Assembly (NCBI GenBank): GCA_964017045.1
Contig: OZ024794.1
Span: 53,854,608 to 53,918,607 of the forward strand
Origin: Omphiscola glabra
Lineage: Eukaryota > Mollusca > Gastropoda > Lymnaeidae
Direction: 5' to 3'
DNA length: 64,000 nucleotides
The notes below the pieces were generated by a model, which did not search any database, was not told where the DNA came from, and saw only the letters and a program-made list of their open reading frames with translations. The position numbers and the translations under genes are program-made. This document shows positions 46,401-55,079 of the stretch, piece by piece. Every line of letters begins with the position of its first letter. Within the stretch, counting starts at the first letter, position 1.

Positions 46401-49400
46401 GCTGGTATAGAAATGACATAACTTACTGCTGGTATAGAAATGACATAACTTACTGCTGGTATAGATATGACATAACTTACTGCTGGTATAGATATGACAT
46501 AACTTACTGCTGATATAGAAATGACATAACTTACTGCTGGTATAGAAATGACATAACTTACTGCTGGTATAGAAATGACATAACTTACTGCTGGTATAGA
46601 AATGACATAACTTACTGATGGTATAGAAATGACATAACTTACTGCTGGTATAGAAATGACATAACTTACTGCTGGTATAGATATGACATAACTTACTGCT
46701 GGTATAGATATGACATAACTTACTGCTGATATAGAAATGACATAACTTACTGCTGGTATAGAAATGACATAACTTACTGCTGGTATAGAAATGACATAAC
46801 TTACTGCTGGTATAGAAATGACATAACTTACTGCTGGTATAGAAATGACATAACTTACTGCTGGTATAGATATGACATAATTTACTGCTGGTATAGATAT
46901 GACATAACTTACTGCTGATATAGAAATGACATAACTTACTGCTGGTATAGAAATGACATAACTTACTGCTGGTATAGAAATGACATAACTTACTGCTGGT
47001 ATAGAAATGACATAACTTACTGCTGGTATAGAAATGACATAACTTACTGCTGGTATAGAAATGACATAACTTACTGCTGGTATAGAAATGACATAACTTA
47101 CTGCTGGTATAGAAATGACATAACTTACTGCTGGTATAGAAATGACACAACTTACTGCTGGTATAGAAATAGAAAGCTTAGTATAAAGTTAACAAGTCTA
47201 AAAGTTGTAGCTTGATGTGAAGTTCTCTGTACTCTGAGAAAAAAAATCTTTTTTTTCCAGGCTACAAGTCAGGTGATGGTCCAGACCAACCATTAGGTCT
47301 TCCGTGTGACGTCACATCTGTTGGCAGTGTCACCAATGTACCGCTGCCTTCAAGAATTACCCAGAGACCCTCGGTGAAGCTGTCACCAGCAATACATAAC
47401 TATGGACCTGGGGATGGTATGTTTGATTCCAGGGACAACTCTTACTCTCACGGTAACGGCCCTTGTCCTAGCTGTCTTGTCCAGTGGTAATTGTTTACTC
47501 TGAGGGCTTATGGAGAGGGAGGTTCTGCGCAGTGGCGTAACGAGCTTAACTCGCGCCCGGGGCACAATACCTTCTTAGCGCCCCCCCCCCTATTTGAAAA
47601 CCATACAATATTATAGTAAAATATACCATTTGGCGCCCCTTTGTGATTAGCGCCCGGGGAATGATGCCCCCCTTGCACCCCCCTCATTACGCCACTGGTT
47701 CTGCGTGGTTGATCGAAAACAAAAATAATCCATAATATTTATTTGAGCTTGTCTAATACTTATTTTTGATAATCTCAAAAATAAAAATGTAAAAACCTTT
47801 TTCTATGCGACATCACATTTAATTCACATTTAAATCACATTGAAATCACATTGAAACTTTGCACCAGCTGTAACAATAATGCAGTTGTATGTACATCAAA
47901 CGTCTTCGTTCTACTTCTAGTTACTTGTTATGCATTTATATAGAATATGATATGAAGTAAGCTTAACAACATTTAATGTACCAAACAATTCTTGACACAT
48001 ACTCCACATACTGGACAATCAATATCATCTGGACAATCAATATCATCTGGACAATCAATATCATCTGGACAATCAATATCATCTGGACAATCAATATCAT
48101 CTGGACAATCAATATCATCTGGACAATCAATATCATCTGGACAATCAATATCATCTGGACAATCAATATCATCTGGACAATCAATATCATCTGGACAATC
48201 AATATCATCTGGACAATCAATATCATCTGGACAATCAATATCATCTGGACAATCAATATCATCTGGACAATCAATATCATCTGGACAATCAATATCATCT
48301 GGACAATCAATATCATCTGGACAATCAATATCATCTGGACAATCAATATCATCTGGACAATCAATATCATCTGGACAATCAATATCATCTGGACAATCAA
48401 TATCATCTGGACAATCAATATCATCTGGACAATCAATATCATCTGAACAATCAATATCATCTGGACAATCAATATCATCTGGACAATCAATATCATCTGG
48501 ACAATCAATATCATCTGGACAATCAATATCATGAATATGCTCTGGGCATATATCTTGAATACATTTTACAAAATGTAATCCCTAAAACATATTTATACAT
48601 ATATTTTTTTTCTCTTCATAGAAAAAGATAAAACTAGCTCCCTTTCCAAGAAACTCAGTAAGTTATGTGTTAGGTTCATTTGTTAGCATATATTTAACAT
48701 GTTTAGTTTCTCTAAAAAGTAGGGAATAATAATCTTTAACAAAACTCAAAACTTTTAGTTTGTGTTTATAGTTTATATGAAACTATTTTTTTTTTATGAA
48801 CTTCATGAAATCAGTTCTAACTATTTCACTTGCAATGTCAGTCTCATAAAAAAAAAAAATATCCCAAAACATGCGTTAAAGCAGCGGTTCTCAACCTGTG
48901 GGTCGCGACCCCTTTGGGGCTCGCAAGACCCTTTCCCAGGGGTCGCCTAAAACCATCTGAAAACACATATGCTATATAGTTATGAAGTATAACCGAAAAT
49001 AATTTTGTGGCTGGGGGGTCGCCACAACACGATGAACTGTATTAAAGGGTCGCGTTAAAGGCTAATGCTGAGAGATTTCACCATGACGTCATTTGCGTGC
49101 TTGTCCCTGGTTCAAAACCCTGGTTCCAATAGGGTCAAAACCCTAGTTCCGATAGAGTCAAAAACCCAGGTTAGCGATAAGTTTAGGGTTCAGGTTAGGT
49201 TTAGATTTATTAGGGTTCAGGTTAGGTTTAGGGATAAATTTAGGACATAAATTCGCGGGTCGCGGCAACCAAGATGGCGGCACGCGGTGATATCTCTCCG
49301 CATTTACCGCGTTACATTTTTTAACCTTTAAATAAAAATGTATTTTGATCAATGTTGTTATTTTTCTAAATTAATGAATAAAACTAAAATGTACCCTTAC

Positions 49401-52400
49401 CTTCGCAGAGTTGATAATAATTTATGTTTTCTTTGGAGTCATCATCCTTGTGTTGGCAGTGGCTCTTATCGCTGTTCTCATCAGGTAGGATTAAATACAT
49501 TCTTTTTGTAAGAGAAGATAGAGTATGCTATACACAAGAAAGAGACAGGATATCCACGGTGCACACACAGGGTCGTATTATTTATTTGTCACATTGGCCA
49601 CCTGAAACCTTGTGAAATATGTTTAACACTAACAGTTGAGAAGGCACTGCAGTCGAGTTTAGGTAGAAGAAAATATGTGAAAACCTGGGGGGGAAAAAAA
49701 GGGGGGGGGGGGTGATGCAACAAAACAACGAACGTGTTGGCAAGAAGCCTTCTTCAACAAACATACGCAGGCTGAAACAAATATATTTTTTTTATAAAAA
49801 GCCTTCACTGAAATGTTGTGTTTGAGAGAACAGCAAGAGGAATTATCTACTAACTCAACCCGTCGACCTCTATCTCTTCCTTCACCTCTTTCTTTATCTC
49901 GTCCTTTATAAATCTTACTTTCTACTTTCGACTAATAAAAAGAGAAAACTTGACAACCCTCAAGCCAACCCCCAAACTTAAACCCTCATCAAACGGTCAC
50001 TGACAACCTCAAGCCAAACCTTAACTTAAACCCTCATCAAACGGTCACTGACAACCTCAAGCCAAACCTTAACTTAAACCCTCATCAAACAGTCACTGAC
50101 AACCTCAAGCCAACCCTAGCTTTAACCCTCAAAAAGCAGTCACCGGCAATAACTTAGACGTATGCACCACCAAACCCCCTCCCCCCACCCCCCAGGCTCC
50201 CACTATCTAGTGATGAAATGTCTTTTCTCGCTAAAGGTCTCAAATTGTTTCCCCTCAAACCATCCTGCTTGTCGCTACCAATTACTTTTGATTCTCGTCG
50301 CTTCTTCCGGTCTCTGAGGCTTCAATATCAATTCCCTGGGGAAAATATCACCCTTCCAGATGATGAGTTGTTTTCGACTTTAGAGAACATAATTCTAATT
50401 GGACACCACCTTCTAACCGATCCAGTGCCTTAGACCTCTACATAAGTAGCATCGAAAATGACACCGATGACCTCTTTTTGCCTCCAATACTCCATTCTAA
50501 TCTTTTAAAACAAGATTCGAAGGCACTCTCCAAGCTTTAACGTTGTCGGATACATATTATCGTCAAACCAGCTGACAACTGTGGGGCCGTCGTTGTTTGG
50601 GGCAAGTATCTTTAGATCAAAGTGGCACACGTGCAGCTAGAAGACAACCAGCTCTACCAACGAAGGTCTGCATATCACTAAAAAAAATAACAATGACATT
50701 GTAGAAAAGACTATCAAAACATTTATCGCAGAATCGGTACTCCCTAACTCGGCCTTTACTTCATAGATCTTCGTAAGTAACCTCGGTAAGGCCTGCTTCT
50801 ATCTCCTTCCAAAAATACATAAGTTTGGTAACCCTGGTAGTTCCATCGTCTCAGCATGCTCTTTCCACACCAAAAATATATAGGAATTTCTAGATGAAGT
50901 CGTTCAACCCATCGTAGCTTCACTGCCATCTTTCATCAAATATACGAACGATGTTTTGTAACGTTTTGAGTCCATTATCATCCCTCCTGAGCGGAAACGT
51001 CATCTATTTCTGCTTGATGTATGTGCTCTCTTTACACCTCGAGCCCTCAGACTTACGGTCTCTTGGTGATGTATGCTTTCTTTACACATCGAGCCCTCAG
51101 ACTTACGGTCTCTTGGTGATGTATGCTCTCTTTACACATCGAGCCCTCAGACTTACGGTCTCTTGGTGATGTATGCTCTCTTTACACATCGAGCCCTCAG
51201 ACTTTTACGGTCTCTTGGTTTTATCATTCTGTCTCGAGCGTTTAGACCATACATTTATACTTACCAACACCCTCCTCCGATTGGATGAACTTGTACTCAC
51301 CCGCAAGTCTTTTGAGTTTAAAGCCAATTCTTCGACCAAAATCAGGTGTTGCTAATCCACACTAAAATGGGACTCGGCTATTCGTGTTTGTTCATGGGAC
51401 ATTTCGAAAAAATTCTAGAGAGAGACTTCACTGGACGCATCCCTGAACTCTACAAGAGGCATATTGATGGTGGTAATGGGGTCACCACTATGGAGAGGAG
51501 CGAACTTAACATATTCATCAACCGTGTTCTTGGCTCTTATCACCCTTCCATTAAATTCACATAGGTATCTTTAGATCTTGGTTAACTTTTTGGACATTAA
51601 GTCCACCCGTCACAAAGACAGCCTATATATTCACCTCCGCCTACTTTGCACCTACTGACAGACACAGCTGTTTACGCTTCGCCCTACTCTGAATCCTATA
51701 AGGTATCTATTCCAAATTCCCAACTAATTCACCTTCGTCGACTATGCCAGTCTGATGATGACTTATGGGACCAGGCGCTTGAAATGATTGACTATTTCCG
51801 GTATAGCTCTTACCCGGAACGTTACTTTCATCAGCCGTTCAACGGGTTCAAATCATCACTTGTGCTGAAGCCTGTAGGTATCGTCTGAGTGACAATAGCG
51901 ACAGAACCAAAATGATTCTAACTTATACCCATAATCTCTTAGCAAAACAGGTTTTCTGTAAAAACCGTTCCATTCACCTCACCGACCATGACGTGTTCAT
52001 AGTTAAGACTCTACAAGATCTCCTTGTTTGTATTCACCTCCGTACTACCGACTGCCATTTGGGGAACAATCCACGTTGACGCAGCCATTTTGAAAATTAC
52101 CCTTTTGTTATAAAGACGCAACATATTCCCTTCCCTAAGGTTCGTTTTTAGATTAAGGGACGGTTTCCTTTGCACAAGCCTCAATGTTATCCATGCAATA
52201 GTTTGTACCTGCTTCCATGCCATAGGGAGATTTGAAAGGAAAAACCCATTGATGTCAGGTTTTGAAAGATTTGATAAAAAATGATCAAAAAGTTTGAGCA
52301 TTCCTCATGCAAGTATAAAAATGTCAAAATAACTAAATATTTGTATTTATTGACTGCAATCCGCTTTTTCAGTTGGGCCGGCGTGCCGCATTATTGTATT

Positions 52401-54997
52401 GAATGCCATGTAGTCACAGGGGAGATAGCTATAAAAAAATGAGAAAACCCTGACATCACTGGTTTTTCCCCTTGAACCCTTCATAATGGCTTATCTGGGC
52501 GAGATGGGTCGGCGTCTTTCTGACAGGTGTACTGAACACCTTTGAAATATTACGCAAGATAAACAACGTCCTATCTAAAACACTTCAGTAGTAGCGACTA
52601 GGGTATAAAGGATTTGAGAATTGTCGCCATTGTTTCCTGCTTTAACACACCCACCAGATCAAACTAATACACACCTATGGGACCTTAGCACCACACGGCA
52701 TGAATTTCGTGTTCTACTTTTGTTTTGATCTTTTCTTCGTGCCCCCCGCCCCACCCCTTTTATTTTTTCAACCAATCGCCGTGGACTTACTCCCCCCCCC
52801 CCTTTTTTTTTTTTTTTTTTGCCTTTATTAACTCTCGTTAATTACTAATGACCTACGTCACTCTCCTTGCCGTCGTGTCGCGTATAACATCTCAGGCATA
52901 AAACTTCAGCTAAGTTTTAATTTTTATATTAGTTTTACCGTTGTTTCTTCGCCGAAGAAGGCTTCTTGCCAACACATTCATTGTTTTATGTCTTTTTTTA
53001 ACAGGTTTTTTCATACCTAGTTTCAAACTGTTCCTTAAACATTTTTAAATCTCTTAAATTTCAAAGTCAGCAAGTGGGTAATAAGATAGAAATTATTTCG
53101 AAGGATACCAAAACTCATTCAAAAAAAAAACGTAATGACAAAAAAAAAAAAAAAAACAAGTAGGAAAGAAACAGTTTTAGAATATAAAAGATCCCAACTA
53201 CTTAAAATTCAATTTTGATAATTTACAATTATATAATAATAAAGGAGATGTGTGATCTGTATGTTGGGTTGTATCTGGAAAGACATTCAAATGACCTGCA
53301 CGTGGTGCACGTAAAATAAGGTCCCAATTAATTAGCAGCACAAAATTAGATTTTTCACAAAACACTGGAATTATTTTAATGTTAAGTGCAAAATTGTATT
53401 AGATAACAGACTAAATAAATCATTTCTTTATTGGTATCTGAATTCATCTGTATTTAATGATAACAAGTGCTCCTTTCAATTCATTTATATATAATGATAA
53501 TAAGTGCTCTTTATTGTTGCTCAATGATTTTTCTCTTCCAGTTATCACAGACTCTCTAAGAATGGAAGTTCCTCTGGCAGCTCTAGTGAGAAAACCGCCT
53601 TGTGGCACCAGCAGGACGATACACCACTTGATACCTTTCAAACGAACAGCATGGTAGAAGGTTCAGGTTCTCTCACATCAGAGACAAACTATCCTTACAC
53701 AGTAGCCAGTGAATCAGACAAAGTAAGTTGACTGAAGCATTTTAGTTACCTTAAACGGCCTGCCAATAGCGCTGCACTACAAAGTATAATCTTAAACTTG
53801 ACAGTTGCACGTATACTAGATCAGCGGTTCTCAACCTGTCCCCTTTGGGGGGTCGAATGACCCTTTCACGGGGGTCGCCTAAGATAATCGGAAAACACGT
53901 ACTCTACAGTTACGAAGTAGCAACAAAAATAACTTTGTTGTTGGGGGTCGCCACAACACAAGGAACTGTACTTAAGGGTCGCGGCATTAGGAAAGTTGAG
54001 AACCACTTTATTAGATGATATATTTTATAGTTTTTCATTGTCACAAATTATTTCCATGAAATGTTTTACACACATTTTTTGTAAATTAGTAGTATTCAAG
54101 TATGTGTAGGAGAGCTGTTTTATAAAAATTTGCTTGTTTTTTTTCTACAGACTTTATGTATTATGTATAGAAATGTAAAGAAATAGAATTAGCGATTTTT
54201 AACCTATAGGCCTATCAGGAAACTTATTATGATTTTGTTGACAGTTACATTTTTCTGATAAATTTGTATCAGTCAACTACAAATTAAAAAGGTTTGATGA
54301 CCTTGTGTATACTATCCAAAATAGACATCGCTTCCATTTTATTTCAATTAAATATCAACTTTAAAATGATTCTCAGGCTGTGGCTACGGTGCATCACGAT
54401 GCCATTTCAGAGAATGAAGAATTCAATCACAGGCTGAGTAGCGGCAGTGGCATATCAACTTTCTTGTCCGATAAACGAGACAACGACTTCAGAGATCTGA
54501 TCAACACCTTTCAAACAGGTTCGTTTGCAGTGTATGATGACGTCAGCACTACAAACACAGCAGGTGCCGACTTCTACCAGATGCCTGCCCTTGAGATTTA
54601 TGAGATGTCTGAAAAAGATGACACCAATAACATCTATGAGGTCATCGACAGAGATCATCAAAACAATTCCAGCAATAAAAATAGGAAAATGTTGCCCAAT
54701 TCATATTCTTCTGTGCCAAATCATGACATAGGAGCTAATGATTCGAAACCTTTTGTAGACCACACAACTGATGACTGCCATTACTCTGTAAACAATGACG
54801 AGTATGCAGTTGTCCAGAAGTCTAGGAAGCCAGTTAAAGAGGCCGGCCTATCTGATCATTATGAACCTTTGTTTGACAATGGGGAAGTGGTTGATTTTAG
54901 ACCGACTTCAGGTCCTTATGAGAAAATGCGAAACTCTAATAGAGATCCTAGCACAAGGTGGTCTAAAGGAGGAGAGAGGTGGACAGATGATTACTGA
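40142..54997 (+). CDS. SUEL-lectin/CUB-like transmembrane receptor (7 exons, 5' partial)
   Basis: Joining 40142-40405, 45248-45625, 47261-47416, 48622-48657, 49409-49484, 53542-53722 and 54377-54997 gives an uninterrupted frame of 569 residues with GT-AG introns throughout. Order: SUEL-type lectin-like domain (about 1-88), CUB-like domain (about 89-214), Ser/Pro-rich stalk (about 215-278), a single transmembrane helix (LIIIYVFFGVIILVLAVALI and on, about 279-303) and a cytoplasmic tail of about 265 residues with 13 tyrosines, many as YxxV/I/L/M (YDDV, YEVI, YAVV, YEPL, YEKM). This is the plan of a cell-surface receptor whose tail could dock SH2 proteins; ligand and role are unknown. The initiator and signal peptide are missing. 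Introns are phase 1,1,1,1,2,0. Confidence 0.85.
40480..40548. repeat. CA/CG microsatellite
   Basis: An acacac/cgcgcg run in the intron after the lectin-like exon. Confidence 0.9.
40795..41172. repeat. 28-bp intronic tandem array, about 13-14 copies
   Basis: The unit is gtgttggacgacgtgaccca plus ggactact, with c/t variants at gacgacg(c/t)gacc and act(a/c)ct. It lies inside the first long receptor intron. Confidence 0.93.
41852..42090. repeat. dispersed repeat, copy 2 (partner 30682-30900)
   Basis: It shares tgcgtttggtgcgtaatatt, a middle segment with aataaatattcggtttaaatg and a poly-G run with the copy at 30682. It is followed at about 42328-42343 by ggtacgccactg, which looks like a hAT-type right end. 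The left boundary is uncertain. Confidence 0.65.
42862..43744. mobile_element. Tc1/mariner-like MITE, interrupted
   Basis: The ends ATACACCCATACCTCGCT and their inverted complement (agcgaggtatgggtgtat) are flanked by TA on both sides (42860-42861, 43745-43746), the Tc1/mariner target. Subterminally, ttggccgtaaagcgaaaagc occurs near both ends in the same orientation as a direct repeat, so the element combines inverted termini with direct subterminal repeats. There is no coding capacity. It is interrupted by a hAT-type MITE at 43182-43333 and sits in a receptor intron. Confidence 0.8.
43182..43333. mobile_element. hAT-type MITE, family C, nested
   Basis: A 152-bp element from CAGAGGCGTAGG to TTACGCCTCTG with a perfect 8-bp duplication CAAACAAG (43174-43181 and 43334-43341). 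It inserted into the Tc1/mariner-like MITE and is therefore younger than it. Confidence 0.88.
44518..44602. repeat. 18-bp tandem repeat, about 5 copies
   Basis: The unit is cacagtgcgttacttgaa, in a receptor intron. Confidence 0.92.
45248..45625 (+). CDS. receptor exon: CUB-like domain
   Basis: The acceptor is cttattccag and the donor tcaac|gtaagt; 378 nt with phase 1 at both sides. CUB-like hallmarks are YGILRSPEVDF near the start, VCKWNIT, a central I-x-I-x-V strand and a final GALGKFIILYQ strand, with six cysteines in all. An N-glycosylation sequon (NIT) and a second (NIS) are present. The calcium-binding acidic triad of typical CUB domains cannot be assigned. Confidence 0.8.
46018..47172. 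repeat. 27-bp intronic tandem array, about 42 copies
   Basis: The unit is cataacttactgctggtata plus gaaatga. A marker pair (gatatgac units followed by ctgatatag) recurs at about 46510, 46726 and 46915, i.e. 8 and 7 units apart. This shows higher-order duplication. The 378-codon minus-strand frame (27=9x3) is an artefact. The array ends about 90 bp before a receptor exon. Confidence 0.96.
47261..47416 (+). CDS. receptor exon: extracellular stalk, part 1
   Basis: The acceptor follows a long poly-T (tttttttttccag) and the donor is gatg|gtatgt; 156 nt, phase 1 at both sides. The encoded stretch is rich in Pro, Ser, Gly and Thr with one cysteine (LGLPCDVTSV). I recognise no domain. Confidence 0.8.
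47530..47697. mobile_element. hAT-type MITE, family C-like, intronic
   Basis: A 168-bp element from CAGTGGCGTAACGAG to CTCATTACGCCACTG with a perfect 8-bp duplication GTTCTGCG (47522-47529 and 47698-47705). The interior is rich in gcgcccc runs. It is inserted in the receptor intron between 47416 and 48622. Confidence 0.92.
48010..48533. repeat. 18-bp intronic array, about 29 nearly identical copies
   Basis: Copies of atctggacaatcaatatc with essentially one change (tgaac at about 48446). Several frames stay open on both strands, so open frames here have no meaning as genes. The homogeneity points to very recent expansion. The array ends about 90 bp before the 36-nt receptor microexon. Confidence 0.97.
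48622..48657 (+). CDS. receptor microexon: juxtamembrane linker
   Basis: A 36-nt exon between ctcttcatag and ctca|gtaagt encodes EKDKTSSLSKKL. Phase 1 at both sides means it can be skipped without shifting frame, so alternative splicing is plausible. Confidence 0.72.
48882..49052. mobile_element. hAT-type MITE, family A, copy 3, lacking its right end
   Basis: It starts CAGCGGTTCTCAACCTGTGG and follows the family to attaaagggtcg, then stops about 25 bp short of the expected right terminus. Even so, the flanks match: CGTTAAAG at 48874-48881 and again at 49053-49060. Confidence 0.82.
49115..49250. repeat. degenerate TTAGGG-like repeat patch
   Basis: Strings such as tttagggttcaggttaggtt and ttagggttcaggttaggttt, preceded by inverted-orientation-like aaaccct and aaccctag segments. 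It resembles degenerate TTAGGG-type interstitial telomeric DNA, or a simple GGTT-rich minisatellite. Confidence 0.45.
49409..49484 (+). CDS. receptor exon: transmembrane segment
   Basis: The acceptor is ccttcgcag and the donor catcag|gtagg; 76 nt. It encodes an uninterrupted hydrophobic run beginning LIIIYVFFGVIILVLAVALI and ending LIR, enough for one membrane-spanning helix. The frame enters in phase 1 and leaves in phase 2. Confidence 0.85.
49945..50155. repeat. 48-bp tandem repeat, about 4 copies, inside the Penelope-like element
   Basis: The unit is acctcaagccaaaccttaac plus ttaaaccctcatcaaacggt and cactgaca. It lies upstream of the polymerase segments. Confidence 0.88.
50221..52541 (+). 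pseudogene. Penelope-like polymerase with GIY-YIG remnant
   Basis: Traceable segments run in family order from an N-terminal SFLAKGLK block through the RT fingers and palm (HIDGG instead of the catalytic aspartate pair) to a GIY-YIG-type nuclease end. Multiple stops and frame changes separate them, for example after SKAL-KL near 50539 and in the segment around 50570-50700. An internal 50-bp tandem duplication (51030-51215) further breaks the palm. No functional product is possible. Confidence 0.82.
51030..51215. repeat. 50-bp tandem duplication within the dead polymerase
   Basis: About 3.5 copies of acttacggtctcttggtgat plus gtatgctctctttacacatc and gagccctcag. It arose in the segment coding the VCSLYT block, after or during decay of the element. 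Confidence 0.92.
53542..53722 (+). CDS. receptor exon: cytoplasmic tail, part 1
   Basis: The acceptor is ttctcttccag and the donor gacaaa|gtaagt; 181 nt, in from phase 2, out in phase 0. It starts YHRLSKNGSS directly after the membrane helix and is Ser/Thr/Glu-rich. It is low complexity with no known domain. Confidence 0.85.
53822..54008. mobile_element. hAT-type MITE, family A, copy 4, intronic
   Basis: A 187-bp element from CAGCGGTTCTCAACCTGT to GTTGAGAACCACTT. The flanks TACTAGAT (53814-53821) and TATTAGAT (54009-54016) form an 8-bp duplication with one mismatch. It sits in the intron before the terminal receptor exon. Confidence 0.88.
54377..54997 (+). CDS. receptor terminal exon: tyrosine-rich tail
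   Basis: The acceptor is tgattctcag, then 206 codons and TGA. The segment is acidic and disordered-looking with ten tyrosines, in contexts including VYDDV, FYQMP, IYEMS, IYEVI, EYAVV, HYEPL and PYEKM, and a final DDY just before the stop. These resemble SH2-binding phosphotyrosine sites. No canonical ITIM is present, because the -2 residue is not I/V/L/S. No ITAM is present either: YAVV to YEPL are 15 residues apart. Confidence 0.9.
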   Translation, partial: AVATVHHDAISENEEFNHRLSSGSGISTFLSDKRDNDFRDLINTFQTGSFAVYDDVSTTNTAGADFYQMPALEIYEMSEKDDTNNIYEVIDRDHQNNSSNKNRKMLPNSYSSVPNHDIGANDSKPFVDHTTDDCHYSVNNDEYAVVQKSRKPVKEAGLSDHYEPLFDNGEVVDFRPTSGPYEKMRNSNRDPSTRWSKGGERWTDDY

Positions 54998-55043
54998 AAT
55001 CTCTGAAAACTGTTTGTTGATGGGAAAATGTTTGTTCATTGTA

Positions 55044-55074
55044 AATAAAGTTAATATAAATCTATTTGGTTAAA
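55044..55074 (+). terminator. polyadenylation signals of the receptor gene
   Basis: AATAAA occurs 47 nt after the stop codon (55044-55049). A second lies at about 55169-55174. The first would give an unusually short 3' UTR, so the later one may be used. Confidence 0.5.
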
Positions 55075-55079
55075 ATTTA

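Larger units (their letters stand above)
49675..53016 (+). mobile_element. Penelope-like retroelement remnant in a receptor intron
   Basis: About 3.3 kb bounded by inverted termini of roughly 70-80 bp. The left contains aacgtgttggcaagaagcct plus tcttc, and the right its complement gaagaaggcttcttgcc plus aacac. Between them are decayed sense-strand segments of a Penelope-like polymerase: SFLAKGLKLFP and FDSRRFFRSLRL (from 50221), ALDLYISSIENDTDDLFLPP (about 50430-50490), KPADNCGAVVVWGK (about 50555), LFMGHFEK and IPELYKRHIDGG (about 51385-51475), and a GIY-YIG endonuclease piece YLGEMGRRLSDRCTEHL (52492-52541). The RT catalytic YIDD position reads HIDGG. Stops and frameshifts occur throughout, so it is inactive. 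It lies between the transmembrane and tail exons, in the gene's orientation. Confidence 0.85.

Noticed and set aside
46014..47150. 378-codon minus-strand frame with a 9-residue repeat
   Set aside because: It is the 27-bp intronic array read in one frame, antisense to a supported gene.
47963..48534. Overlapping open frames on both strands
   Set aside because: The 18-bp array keeps several frames open at once, so the frames carry no information.
51840..51870. tRNA-like gggttcaaatc string
   Set aside because: It lies in the dead Penelope-like polymerase and cannot be folded into an acceptor stem and anticodon arm at the right spacing.
54377..54997. Canonical ITIM or ITAM in the receptor tail
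   Set aside because: Residues two before each tyrosine are A, E, N or D rather than I/V/L/S, and YxxPhi pairs are not 6-12 residues apart.
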